A stretch of 64,000 nucleotides of DNA from Adiantum capillus-veneris (taxonomy: Eukaryota; Streptophyta; Polypodiopsida; Polypodiales; Pteridaceae): the NCBI GenBank assembly GCA_014529385.2, contig CM043961.1, forward strand, positions 17,102,978-17,166,977, read 5' to 3'. The notes beneath the pieces were generated by a model. The model saw nothing but the letters and a program-made list of their open reading frames with translations. It did no database searches and had not been told where the DNA came from. This document shows positions 52,483 through 63,480 of the stretch, piece after piece (the stretch's first letter is position 1; every line of letters starts with the position of its first letter). The position numbers were made by a program, and so were the translations under genes.

Positions 52483-53900
52483 TTGATGACACAAATGATC
52501 ACTGGAGACCTCTCAGCTATGGAGAAGGATATATATTTGCACATGCTGGCTAGTTTTCCTGATTTGTTCATTACTTCATATGAAGAGATCAGAGGGTTCA
52601 AGGGCGAAGAGATGCATATAGAGCTGAAAGAAGGTGCTAAGCCAGTGCGGCAAAGGCTAAGAAGGATGGGTCAAGAGCAAATGGAAGCCTTGCGAGAAGA
52701 GGTAAACAAGTTGTTGAAGGCAGGGTTCATAGTCCTTGTGGAGACCACAGAATAGGTGAGTCCAGTTGTAGTCAGTCCAAAGAAGGATGGGAAGTGGAGA
52801 ATTTGTGTAGATTTTAAACCCTTAAACGCAGCCACTAAGAAGAACCCATATCCTCTTCCATTCATCGATCAGATCTTGGATTCAGTGGCAGGTTATGAGA
52901 GGTACAGTGTGTGTGATGGTTTTTCAGGCTATTTTCAATTGAAGATTGCTCTTAAAGACCGCACAAAGACCACTTTTATTACGCCATGGGGATTCTATTG
53001 CTACACAGTATTGCCATTTGGGTTGTCAAATGGACCTTCCTTCTATCAAGAGAGAGCAAATTAGGTGTTGGAACCATTCATTGGTAGTTGTGTTAAAGCT
53101 TTTATGGATGACTTCTGTGTTTATAGCAGTAGGGCTGAACACCATAAAAAGCTGCAGATGGTATTGGCTCGATATGATGAATGTGGAGGACAACTAAATC
53201 CAAAGAAATGTCATCTAGCACAGCCAAGGGTGAAGTTATTGGGCCATATGGTGTCAGAAAATGGCATTGAGGCTGATCTAGGAGGCTGATCCAGATAAGG
53301 TTAAGTCTATTATTCTTCTTCCATCACCTACGAGTATGAAGCAATTGGCAACTTTTATACACAAAGTGAAGTACATGGCACGGTTTATTCCATTGTCTTC
53401 GCAGCTTCTTTATCCATTACAGCAAGTGGCAAAGCATGATCCATTGCAATGGGATGACAAGTGTGAAGAAGTGTTTCAAGAGGTGAAAGAGGTGTTAGGG
53501 GGGTTGTCAACCATGCAGGCTCTTGATTGGGAGAAGGTGTTTTATGTAAATCCATCAGTAGGGGATGATGCCATTGGAGCCATGCTATTGCAAAAGGGGA
53601 AGGGCAGCCATTATATGAGGCTAGTGTATTGTGCAAGCCGAGTGAAGTTGGTAGCGGAGAGAAAGTTCTCGGAAGTAGAGCTAGTGATGGCCAATGTAAT
53701 ATTTGCTTGTCGACGATTTCGTCATTACTTGCTACCACGGCCTTTTGTTTTCTTGACGAGTTATGCCTTTTTGCCACAGTTAATTAATGGTACTAACATG
53801 TTAAATGTGGTAAAGAAATGGGTACTTGAGCTGCAAGAGTTTGAGTTCTCTTTTCTAGTGGAAGATAGTACAAGGGCTACCCTAGCTGATTTGTTGACCT
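52483..53900 (+). pseudogene. Reverse transcriptase and gypsy RNase H of the Tat-type element
   Basis: RT: GAKPVRQRLRRMGQEQ, VVSPKKDGKWRICVDFK, VCDGFSGYFQLKI and FMDDFCVY (catalytic pair at about 53107-53112). TAG at 52753-52755 and TAG at 53062-53064 interrupt it. A 13-bp duplication at about 53270-53295 (GAGGCTGATC repeated) shifts the frame after ENGIEAD. RNase H follows (YVNPSVGDDAIGAMLLQ, YCASRVKLVAERKFSE, TSYAFLPQLI, RATLADLLTY). The usual DAS and TDH motifs are replaced by NPS and TSY, so this first RNase H looks catalytically dead, as is typical for Tat elements. Confidence 0.88.
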
Positions 53901-53959
53901 ACAAGGAGAATCCCCTTATTGTTAAGGAAGAGGTGGTGAGAAAGGTAGTTGAAGAAGTG

Positions 53960-54370
53960 CCACAGATCAGCAATGCACATGTGTTGTTCTTTGATGGTTC
54001 ATACAGAAAGAGCCATGATGCAGCTTCAGAAGGTATAGCACTTTATGATCCAAGGGGAAGCTAGTATGCAAGAGAGGGTTCAAATTGGATGCTCATAGTA
54101 ACAATGAGGCTGAATATGCTACTCTGGAAGCCGGATTACACATTTGTTTGAAGCATGGGGTTCGAAGGTTGAGCATAAAAGGTGATCCCTTGTTAGTGGT
54201 GAAGCAAGTGCTGGGTGTGTAGAAGAGCAAGAACACCTCATTAAAGGAAATGTGCTTCAGAATTAAAGGTTGTTAAAAAAGTTCGAAGCATGGATCATCA
54301 GACACATTGAACGTGCTCTAAATGGAGAGGCACATGAAGCAGCTCAAGGCATGATTCGGGAGCTATTTGT
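53960..54370 (+). pseudogene. Second, plant-type RNase H (aRNH) of the Tat-type element
   Basis: HVLFFDGSYRKSHDAAS supplies the first Asp. After a frame change at 54062, LDAHSNNEAEYATLEAGL supplies Glu and SIKGDPLLVVKQV the second Asp. IERALNGEAHEAAQ is the end helix, with His where Asp is usual. A TAG at about 54221 follows QVLGV. This RVT_3-type domain between the gypsy RNase H and integrase defines the Tat group and is thought to compensate for the degenerate first domain. Confidence 0.85.
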
Positions 54371-55769
54371 GTTGAGGACCACTTTACCTCTTTATCATGG
54401 CCGGAAAAGTTTGGCTCAAGAAGAGGAGTTTTTGCTAACAGGAATCATTCCAAAGGAGATTCAGAAGTCTAAGAAGTATGGCTTTGTGCGTAGAGCATAC
54501 AGTTACAAATTGATTGGTGATGTCTTATACATGAAAGGGGCTGATCTCGTATTGAGACGTGTACCTTGGCGGGAGGAGCTTTACAGAGTGTTGGAAGAGA
54601 ATCATGAAGGCGCATGTGGTGGCCATTTTGCTCTAAAGATCACCTTGCATAAGATTTTGCAAGAGGGGTATGTATGGCCTAGTTTGCACAAGGATGTTCA
54701 CCATTGGTGTAGGTCTTGCAATAGGTGTCAAGCATTTGGGAAGAGAGTGTTGAAGCCAAAGCTACGAAAAACCATTATGGCGTTTGATGTGTTTGAAAAG
54801 TGGGGGATTGATGCAATAGGCTCGTTACCTATCACAAGCAGGGGCAAATGCTATATCTTGACGGCAGTGGACTATCTCTCTAGATGGGCAGAGGCTATAC
54901 CAGTAAAACAGATCACTGCAAAGGATGTGGCAAAATTTGTGTATGATGAAATATGTTGCAAGTTTGGGGTGCCATTAGAGCTACTTTCAGATAAGGAACG
55001 GGGATTTAGAGCTAAACTGCTAGACTTCTTATGCACATAGATGAAGATTAGGCACCAACATACCACTCCTTATTACCCGCAGTGTAATGGCTTAAATGAA
55101 AGATTCAATGGTGAGTTGGTACAAATTCTTTCGAAAGTGACAGGGCACCAAGGAAAGAATTGGGATTTGGAATTGCCTAGTGCATTATGGGCTTACCGTA
55201 TGTCCGTGAAGACAGGTACAGGGTTTACTCCATTTCATTTGGTATATGGAAAGGAAGCACTATTGCCTGTGGAAGTAGAGTTGCCTGCAGTAAAGATGCT
55301 AGAGAAGCTACTTGGGCCGTCTAGTGATGCATTCAAAGAGAGGCTCTTACAGTTACAGGAGGTTCAGTTGGATAGGATGAGCGCAATGGAGCATTAAGGG
55401 CAGATGCAGGATAAGGCTTTGGCAAAGATAAATGAAAAGGTCAAAAGTAAGGGTATCAAGAAGCATGACTTAGTTTTGCGTTACAACAGTAAGCTGGACA
55501 ACATCTTCCAAAAGAAGTTTCAAATTAAGTGGGAAGGCCCTTTCAAGGTAGTGGAGTGTTTTCCAAATGGCACATATCAGCTGGCTAACCTGGATGGTGT
55601 TCTACATAAGTCAAGGGTAAATGGATTGCGTCTTAAATTATATCATGCCAGGTTAATGATGGTGGAGCAAGATGAGCTGTCTGTGGAGCAAGCAATGTTG
55701 GTGAAGGATGAGGAGACCTGTGATGCGGCGAGTCTCATATCTCTCTTTACTGCTACTGATCATGAATAA
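54371..55769 (+). pseudogene. Integrase of the Tat-type element
   Basis: The H2C2 finger (ENHEGACGGHF, CRSCNRCQ) is followed by catalytic WGIDAIGSLP, ELLSDKERGF and the Glu of NGLNERFN. GPF/Y-like text follows (KKFQIKWEGPFKVVECFPNG, YQLANLDGVLHKSRVNG). TAG at 55038-55040 and TAA at 55395-55397 are the only breaks. It ends TAA at 55767-55769, just before the polypurine tract (AGGGGATGGG, about 55781-55790). Confidence 0.9.
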
Positions 55770-55797
55770 TCTAGCAGGCTAGGGGATGGGCAAATTA

Positions 55798-56937
55798 TGT
55801 CAGGAGTTTTTTGGAGCAAGGGATTGCGCATATGTACATATACATGCATGGTGCATCAAATAAAGAATTGCCCATTTTCCAGAGCCAGGTGGTTACGTGG
55901 GGCCCACATGTGTGCAGGTAGGACAGGGTGTACATAGTGCATCGATTTTCACTATTACCAGTACCACTGTGTTTTTTCTACAATAAGGAGGAGTTGGTAG
56001 CGCGTAAAACTTCCCGAGGAAGCTATCCGGGGGCCGACGACATGAGGTAAGCAGGTGCGTCAGATGACATCGAGTGGCGTCAGGAGGTCGAACGGGGTCA
56101 ATACTTGCACGCGGAGAAGAATGGACACGACGTGGGTGTTTTCTTGTGATACTTATGCAGAAAGGTCATCATGAGGACCACTTTTTGGGGCCACTTCACG
56201 TGGTTGCGGGATGCATTATTTGAAAAAACTGAGTGCCAGGTGTGCGGATGATGCAAAAAGGTGACAACTATGCACTGCGAGGTCAGTTTTTGGCATGTTC
56301 GGGGTCCGTTTGAGGTCATCTAAAAGGCCACGGGTGCCCAACTAATAAAGCTAAGTGTGGGAATTGAAAAAACTGAGGGAAGACCAGAAAAAACGTGGAG
56401 AAGAGAGGAGGAACAGCCGCAAGTGTGTTTTTGCTGTTTTTGGAGCATTTTTTGGCCCTAAACTGCTCATTCGAGGTCGGATTTGAACACTGTGACATTG
56501 TAGGGTAAGGTTTTTGGGTGTTCCGGACGCAATGGCACTGTCCATTTTGCCAAATTCCTCACAGATTTTCTGCTGTTTTTCTGTGTAATCTTTTTCGATG
56601 AGTGAAGCCTCTGCTTAACTTTGTGGTTGTATCTGGTGTATTTCCTCAATACTGTGTAAACTATTTGCCCCATTGGTGTTGGGCTGAGCTTCATTGAGTC
56701 TAAACAACAGCAATTTGCCTCCTTTGAGCTGAATTGAGAGTGTGTGTGTGAGTGTGTATGTGTGAGTGTTGAGTGGGCAAGTGGGAAATCTCTCTCTTCT
56801 CACTCTGTCTGTGAGTTTCCTGTCTCGGCCAGGCTGGTTGTGTAAGCCGAGTGGTGCCCCATAATGTGTGTGTATCATCCCAAGAGTGTGTGTCGGGTCA
56901 TTATAGAGGCGTTGTGTGTGTTTCCATCCCGCTCACA
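55798..56937 (+). repeat. 3' LTR of the Tat-type element
   Basis: TGTCAGGAGTTTTTTGGAGC to CCCGCTCACA, nearly identical to 48206-49348. It is followed by the TSD ACGT and the copia integrase tail on the minus strand. Confidence 0.92.
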
Positions 56938-58415
56938 ACGTAAGAGGCTCTCCCTCATCTGTCAATATAATGTAATGCAAAGAGGGGTCATAATCTACTC
57001 ATAGACCGTCTTTGACGAGTAGACCGCCTCACCCAATGATCCACATTATCCGGCAATGGATTTACATCAGGTGGCATGATAAAATCATCAACAATGGGCT
57101 GTTGTACATCATTTTCAGCATTGTTTCTTGGCTGCAAATGCCCTTCAGGAGCCTCAATTTGATGTCCAACATCATCTGGCTCAAACATCACTGGATCATC
57201 TACATTTTCAGCCATACGTGGTGCATCCTGAGGGTCAAAAATAGGCGTAACAGGTGGCTGGTCATGCTGAAATTTGACCCTTTTATGGTCATGCTTTGAG
57301 GCACAATTGTTTTGAAGCAGCCTTGCCTCATTAAAAACAGCATCCCGGCTACGTACAACCCTTTTGAGCTGACGTAACCAAATCCTGTAACCCATTTCGC
57401 ATTCTTCACCATATCCCATGAAGAGGCCTTTAATGGACTTCGCATCTAGTTTACTCATCAACTCAGGTCTAACATGCACAAAAGCTTCGCAACCAAAAAT
57501 ACGTAAGTGATCATATGAAGCACGCTTGCCAAACCAAACCTCTTCAGGGATGTCACCTTTCAAAGACATGTGGGGGGATCGATTGCATATATGCACTGCA
57601 GTTTTCAAAGCTTCTCCCCAAAATCCATGAGAGAGATTAGCTGTGGAGAGCATGCATCTCACCCTCTCACAAAGTGTCCTATTGAATCTTTCAGCCACAC
57701 CATTAGAAGAGGGGCTATATGGCACACTAAGCTCCCTCTTAATGCCCAAATTTTCACAAAATTTGTTAAATTCAACACTTATGAACTCCCCCCCATTGTC
57801 CGTACGCAAGCATTTTAGCTTTTTGCCTGTTTGGGTGGTCACAAATGCATGAAATTTCTTAAACGCAGCAAAGGCTTCATCCTTAGACTTAAGCAAATAA
57901 ACCCAAATTTTCCTTGAATGATCATCAACAAAGGAGACAAAATAGCATGCACCTCCCGTAGACTTCGTAGGCAAGCTACATACATCAGAATGTACAAGAT
58001 CAAGCACACAAGATTTACGAGAGACACCAGAGTAATAAGAACGCTTTACTTGTTTGCCATATTGACATTCATTACAAAAGTCAAGCTTTGTGCCTTTAGC
58101 ATCAAGCTTGTTCAAAGTACAAAGTTTAGAAAGACCCTTTTGGCTCATATAGCCAAGCCTCTTATGCCACAACTCCATATGAGAGTTAATTTCAGCCAAT
58201 GCAATAAACTTGCCCAACACTGCCTTTCCATGCATGCAGTAAAGTGTCCCTTTCTTTGTGCCCTTCACAATCAGCCTTGAGCCTTTAGTCATTTTCCATG
58301 ATCCTCTCTCAAACAAGATGCTGTAACCATGCATATCCATCTGACCAACAGAAAGCACTCTTCTTGATTCCCGGCACGTATCTAACATCATGCAAAACAA
58401 GCTCATTTGTGCCAT
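56938..58415 (-). pseudogene. copia integrase (minus strand)
   Basis: 475 codons are open from 58415 to 56988. Zinc region: ELWHKRLGYMS (the second His is Tyr) and CNECQYGKQ. Core: HSDVCSLPTKSTGG, FVDDHSRKIWVYLL, RTDNGGEFI and VAERFNRTLCE, so the DDE triad is present. The tail (FGCEAFVHVRPEL, KGLFMGYGEE, NVDHWVRRSTRQRR) runs to a stop at 56988, beyond which LTDEGEPL continues to the insertion point. Confidence 0.92.
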
Positions 58416-58629
58416 CTATGGAGAGATGCACACTGCCAATACCCTCAATGGAACATGCATGATTGTTTTCAAGGTATACATGGCCACGCTTGCCTGCATC
58501 AAAAGTAGAGAAACACTCCTTGATAGGAGTCACATGAAATGAAGCACCGGAATCAACAATCCAAGTCTGTGATAATGCATCATTGACAGTTAACAAAGCA
58601 TCAATAAGATCACTCTTGGTGATCTGCAT
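58309..58629 (-). pseudogene. copia protease (minus strand)
   Basis: The active site is WIVDSGASFHVTP, with GHVYLENNHACSIEGIG and LHDVRYVPGIKK downstream, typical of copia proteases. The frame overlaps the start of the integrase frame by a shift near 58350. Confidence 0.88.
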
Positions 58630-58680
58630 GTCCTGTGAATGAACATTAAGAGAGGCATCAAAGTCATAAGCATCATCATC

Positions 58681-59589
58681 TCACAAAGTGGCACACAAGA
58701 TGTCCTCTACATTTGACAGCTCCTCAATCACAATACTAGAAGCCACATTTGCCTTCTCTTTGTCCTTTGAGCTATCCTGTGCGAGTCTTGACTTCCTTCT
58801 CTCTTTCTTTTTGTCTCCGCCATTCTTTTTCCGTTCTAACTCAACTTTATAGTACCTACAATCGGGTTTCTTGTGACCTTTCCTGCCACACTGATAGCAA
58901 GTCACATCACCCTTGCCTTTCCCCTTTCCTTACTCTTACTCTTACTCCTTTGTGCATAAGCATTCTTCTTTTCTGTCCTGCCTCTAACCATGTTGGCAGA
59001 GCTGCCTCCCTCTCCACTTGCTTTCCTCTTGATTTCCTCATTCAAGATAGAACCCCTAACACCATCAAAGGTCAAATTGGGGTTTCATCAATGAAACCAC
59101 CAATGTTTCCCATGACTCAAGTAAGGTCATAAGCAAGAAGATAGCTTTCAGCTTATCATCAAAAGGAGGCAAGCCTGAATCTTGTAACTGTGACAAAGTA
59201 CCTGCGAACAACGACAAGTGCTCCGCAGCGTTTTTGGACTCATCTAGTTGCATGCCAATAAGTTTTCGCATCAAATGCACTTGATTGACAAGCGTTGTAT
59301 TCTCATACATTCCCTTTAACTTCTCCCACACATCAAAAGCAGTTGTGAGACCTTTCACATCAAAGACTGTCTCATCGGTCATGGCCATTTTAATGTATGT
59401 AACAGCCTTTTTGTTCAGGCTAACCCATGCTTCATCCGTCATATTTTGTGGCTTGACTTGTTCGAGTGCCCCTTCACAATCCTTAAGAAATAGGATTCCC
59501 TGGATCCTGTCTTTCCAAAGGTCGAAACCTATTCCATCGAATCTCCTAATCTCGAAGAGATTCTTCACATCCGAAGAAGATGAGGCCAT
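58681..59589 (-). pseudogene. copia gag (minus strand)
   Basis: MASSSSDVKNLFEIRRF starts at 59589. The helical Gag domain reads FDLWKDRIQGILFLKDCE, AFDVWEKLKGMYEN and DDKLKAIFLLMTL. A frameshift after PQFDL (about 59065) leads to an intact CCHC knuckle (CYQCGRKGHKKPDC, about 58862-58905) with a Lys/Arg-rich tail. It is not translatable in one piece. Confidence 0.88.
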
Positions 59590-60090
59590 AGTAGCACGAA
59601 TACGCTGAATTTTTGGGCAAAATGCACAAAAACCGGAGTATAGCCTCACAAAGGTGTGCACTACAGCTCCAAATGGTCATAGGAGTAATTTGGGGCAAAA
59701 TAGGTCGATTTGGGAAAAGGCCTATACTTTCCCCAATGTAGTCGCATCATAAAAACATTTGCAAAAACCTGCGTAAATCTGAAATTTGCTGAAAACACCT
59801 GTTTTAGGACCTGTTTTTCGGCGATTTCAGTGTTTTCGGGTAGCGGTGACTTAGCAAAAGTGTTCCCACACTTTAATACATCATTTGCAAAACCTGTATT
59901 TTGCTGTCATAACCTGTAATTTGCTGATTTTGACCTAATTTCAACCTGTTTCAGGTCAATTTCACTTACCGGGAGCTCTCTAGTGTCCGAGAACGAGTCC
60001 TTTGGCGATGAAATTGCAAAATCTCGCGTGAAAGTAGACCTCCTTGGCTGAAAATCAGCGTTTGCAGGTTTGGGAGCAAACCCTAATTAA
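59590..60090 (-). other. Copia leader
   Basis: About 0.5 kb between primer site and gag start. It is rich in repeated AAACCTGTTTT and AATTTGCTG words (59750-59960) and contains no gene. Confidence 0.6.
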
Positions 60091-60101
60091 GCTCTGATAC
60101 C
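60091..60101 (-). other. Copia primer-binding site
   Basis: On the minus strand GGTATCAGAGC lies just after the LTR end CTCATCA. It is the initiator tRNA-Met type with the first base changed. Confidence 0.82.
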
Positions 60102-60104
60102 GGT

Positions 60105-60409
60105 TGATGAGCGCGCGGCGGTGTGCGCAAGTGAAAGAGCACGCGAAGAAGTGCAGGGTGAGTACCTTGCAGAGGAGGCACTGTGTTGCAGGAGGGGAGA
60201 GCTAGCAAAACGAAAGAGGGAGAGAGAGAGAGAGATAGCACACAATATTGGAAGGGGGAACAAGTAAGTGAGTTAAAACTCCCATTCCCTTTATTAATTT
60301 GTATAGGACCAATTTAAAGTTAGTGGCCAAGTTCAATGTGAACTTGGCCAAAGGTTAGTAACCTTTAAAATATACATTAGAGGGGGCCATTTGAGCCTTT
60401 AACCCAACA
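60105..60409 (-). repeat. 5' LTR of the minus-strand copia
   Basis: TGTTGGG...CTCATCA on the minus strand, collinear with 42566-42862. The TSD TATTC follows at 60410-60414. Confidence 0.9.
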
Positions 60410-60414
60410 TATTC

Positions 60415-60747
60415 TACTCAGCTCCAGCATACGAGCTCATTGACTGCTATCATGTGTCTAGAATATATCACATTAGAACCCATTCTCACAACGACATCGA
60501 GTATACTTATGGCACAAGGGTGAAAATGTTTATTATTGCCAAAAAACTCCCCTGGTTACATCCATATGCAGAACCATCTCCGCAAGTATGGCACAAAATC
60601 TTTCCCAAAACTAAAAAAACTTGCTATTGATGTTCTTTATTATTCATCCACTGCTACCTTTGCCTGACCGGGTATGTACCTGTCCGACCGATTTTTGCAT
60701 AAGTGAAAAGTAATATGCACATTACCCTGGTTCCAATGTCCTCTTGT

Positions 60748-60826
<79 letters not shown>

Positions 60827-60845
60827 GGAGCTCTGCAAACCGAAG
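60415..60845. other. Unassigned interval with (GT)n(GA)n simple repeat
   Basis: 60750-60781 is (GT)n and 60785-60822 is (GA)n. The overlapping RE and CV repeat frames are artefacts. The rest is unassigned. Confidence 0.5.
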
Positions 60846-61792
60846 GGCAAAGTTCAAGATCAAAAGGTGCTTATATTCTTTGATGAAGAAGCCAAGGCCG
60901 GCTTCATTTTGATAGAATTGGCGGCTCGACTTTGAATCACGCCTGCAGAAATGAGACCACCGAGAGAGGCAATTCTAGCGGCACCGCGGCGAAATGTTGC
61001 CATAACGCTGTCATAGGCAAACTTCAGTTGCATTGCCACGGGTATCTAGGGCACCAGGACTTTTACATCATGCCTTTGGAGGAGTGTGACATCCTCTTGG
61101 AGATCCCTTGTTTCCACAAATGGTGTCGTGGTTGATATTCGGGCAAGAAAGGCCACTTTGAAGAATGAGAAACATTAAGAAATTGCTCTTGATGTAAAAT
61201 AAAAGGCAAGTCTGTCCCACTTGTATCGGCTTCGGCCTTTTAAAATAGACAAAATCCAATCTTTTTGTTTACTCGATCTACTTGAATAAACTTAATGAAA
61301 TTAAGAACTCGAATCTTTCCGACTTGAAAAAAGAACGACAGAATTCTTGCAAGTTCAGACACGATGTGGGTGGGGAGACTCTAAAGAGTGAGCAGCCCCC
61401 TATACACTTATGCTATGTATAAGGTATACAAATCAGTGGGCGCCCAGACTCTGGGCGGCCGGGCAAGGCACAGACGCCTATACCCCAACAACAATTTCAT
61501 CACCAAAACTGAGATCATATGTATCCGAGTCCGGGTGTGAAACCTATGCCAAAAACAGTGTTTTTGGGACCCGAGAGTGCACAAATAAACTTGCTGCTGT
61601 ACCTGCTGTAATTCAAAGCAAAGTCGACTATTTCTCTGAGGGTTTGCTTGGAGAGCTAACTCTTGAGAGACCTGAAGATCACACAATTGATATGATCCCT
61701 TGCAATTCGCCACCGAATTGGCCACCTTACAGAGTATACAAAGGCTAGAATGAGGGAAATCATTAATCAAGAGAGAGAACTTCTAGAAAAGG
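60846..61792 (+). pseudogene. Gypsy protease and RT N-terminus, degenerate and truncated
   Basis: Protease: FFDEEAKAGFILIELAARL (active-site region, DEEA), then QGYLGHQDFY-like text read as GYLGHQDFYIMPLEECDILL and IPCFHKW, followed by VDIRARKATLKNE. RT start: ERPEDHTIDMIPCNSPPNW, PPYRV, then in another frame REIINQERELLEK. It stops at 61792, where an LTR begins. Several frameshifts. Everything after the RT fingers is missing. Confidence 0.75.
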
Positions 61793-62484
61793 TGTCACAA
61801 ACTGCTAACGTGTCAAGTCACTGAAGACCTAGAGGCTTAGGACTCCTTGACCCTAACCCTAGCCAACCTGCAGATCTGGGCAAGGGGCTTTAAACCCTAG
61901 CAGAAGAAGGAGAAGCACGGAAAGTTTACCAACTTACAAAAACTTGCTGAGTGACCCAAAATTAGAATGGGTTAGGATTAAAAACCCAACCCTCAACAAC
62001 TTACAATACCTTGGCCGAGGGGCCCAAGCTACTAAAAGCGCACGCGCGCGCACACACAAACACAAAATTGCGTAATCTGCACAATGACGAGGAAGCTGTG
62101 AGGGCAGCCCGTAAATTGCGGAAGCATGAATCCTATTGACATGGCAGCGCTGTAATGACTAGCCCGCGAAGTGCTAGCAATTAGACCATTTCCTTTTTTA
62201 AGACCTACTACTTTTCATATAATTAATTTTGGATGGGCCTAGGGCCTTTAAAAATCTGTTCTGGACTCTCTCTCTCTCTCTGGCATTCTACCGCGTAGAG
62301 AAGCAGAGCACAGCCACAGAATTATACTCTGTTGAGGCAATATAAAGAAACCGAAAGGGATGCCATCGTTTGGGGCCATTGCAGTCTCGGAGTGAAACTC
62401 CGTCACTCCGTGTCTCGTCCGGATCCTCTCTTTGTTTTTGTCCAGTTGTTTGAAGTGCTAGACGTCTTTCCAAGTGTTCTTTCA
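61793..62484 (+). repeat. LTR of an unnamed gypsy-type family, copy 2
   Basis: Collinear with 40939-41625. It enters the RT frame right after LLEK with no polypurine tract before it, so it is more likely the 5' LTR of a separate element than the 3' LTR of the one it interrupts. ATTGGTACCTGGTGCCC follows as a possible primer site. Confidence 0.65.
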
Positions 62485-63480
62485 ATTGGTACCTGGTGCC
62501 CATCTTGCTACACTGGTATCAAAGCTTCAATCGTCGTGTGCTTTTCTAAAAGCATTCCGCGGAGTATTTACAATTTCTCCTCGATGGGCTTCGCGACATT
62601 CTCTCAAAGCATCCTCAACAGAATCTCCTAGTTCTGCAGAGCTTTCAGCGGTACTTGAATAACATGTTGCCGCTTCAGTTGCCTCAAATTGTTCCTCCTC
62701 CGACGACACCGGAAAGCACAAAAGGTTCTAACCGACAACCTACTCAGTACTCGATTCCGATCAGGGGAGCTTTCAAGAATATGGTTCAATCTCTTGACGT
62801 ATGGCCAATGCCACCGCCTCCTCCACCGTCATCGTAGCCACCTCCCCCACCTTCACCTAGATACAATGGTTGGAGTCCATATGGTTTCCCCTATTATTAT
62901 CTATATCCTAGAATTGCACCAATCAACCAAGGGATTTCAAGGTTGGGAAAATTGCGATAAAATTTTTCACTTTTTCTGGAGTGAAAGATAGGAAGAAAGC
63001 TTGCAGTTCCAGCAGCAATTTGACAACATTTATGCCTTGGTGAACTACACAGAAGAATCAAAGATCTCTCGAGCCGCGAGATTTCTCAAAGATAATGCTA
63101 TTGAATAGCTACCCAGCCACATGCTTCAAGGACTTGGCAAGCTTTCAAGAATATCTTTGCCTAAAGCAACATGACCTCCTTGTTTGAAGTATAGCTTTTG
63201 GCAGAATGGGGTAACCTGAAAATGCTTGCCACGGAAACCATGGATGACTACAACCGAAAGGTCCTTGATGTTTACCTTCCGAAGTCTTTCTTCAAGCTGA
63301 TTACCTTTGCATGGACCAATGCAAGAGCTATATAATCGGGCAAAGCACATTTTCACGTCATGCAATTGGGAAATTGTGATGCTCGTTTGGGCATGCCTTG
63401 GCACAACAGAAACGATGCGACCATCCTGATGCGGAACCGCAGCATCACTTTGCAGCAGAGCAACAAACCGGTCGTCCTTT
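62485..63480 (+). pseudogene. Decayed gypsy gag following the LTR
   Basis: Fragments in shifting frames: a Pro-rich region (PMPPPPPPSS), then FQQQFDNIYALVNYTEES, SRAARFLKDNAIE, WQAFKNIFA, MTSLFEV and MDDYNRKVLDVYLP. These match the order of a retrotransposon Gag domain. No intact frame remains. Confidence 0.6.

Larger units (their letters stand above)
48206..56937 (+). mobile_element. Tat-type Ty3/gypsy retrotransposon with second RNase H, TSD ACGT
   Basis: LTRs 48206-49348 (1143 bp) and 55798-56937 (1140 bp) run TGTCAGG...CTCACA and differ by about 2% over the first 300 bases. ACGT flanks the element (48202-48205 and 56938-56941). The complete order gag, PR, RT, RNase H, plant-type RNase H, integrase is readable on +. 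A few stops and frameshifts disable it. Of all elements here it is the best preserved. The doubled RNase H is the hallmark of the Tat lineage. Confidence 0.92.
42566..60409 (-). mobile_element. Ty1/copia element with TSD TATTC, split by two later LTR elements
   Basis: LTRs are 42566-42862 (3') and 60105-60409 (5'), read on the minus strand as TGTTGGG...CTCATCA. TATTC flanks both ends (42561-42565 and 60410-60414). Gag, protease, integrase, RT and RNase H follow in copia order on the minus strand. Subtracting the two inserts (44357-48122 and 48206-56937 with their TSDs) leaves about 5.3 kb, a normal copia length. The LTRs differ at many positions, which makes it older than its passengers. Confidence 0.92.

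Noticed and set aside
60654..60935. Frames across the (GT)n(GA)n tract
   Set aside because: Simple-repeat translations on both strands. Only the part after about 60846 resembles gypsy protease.
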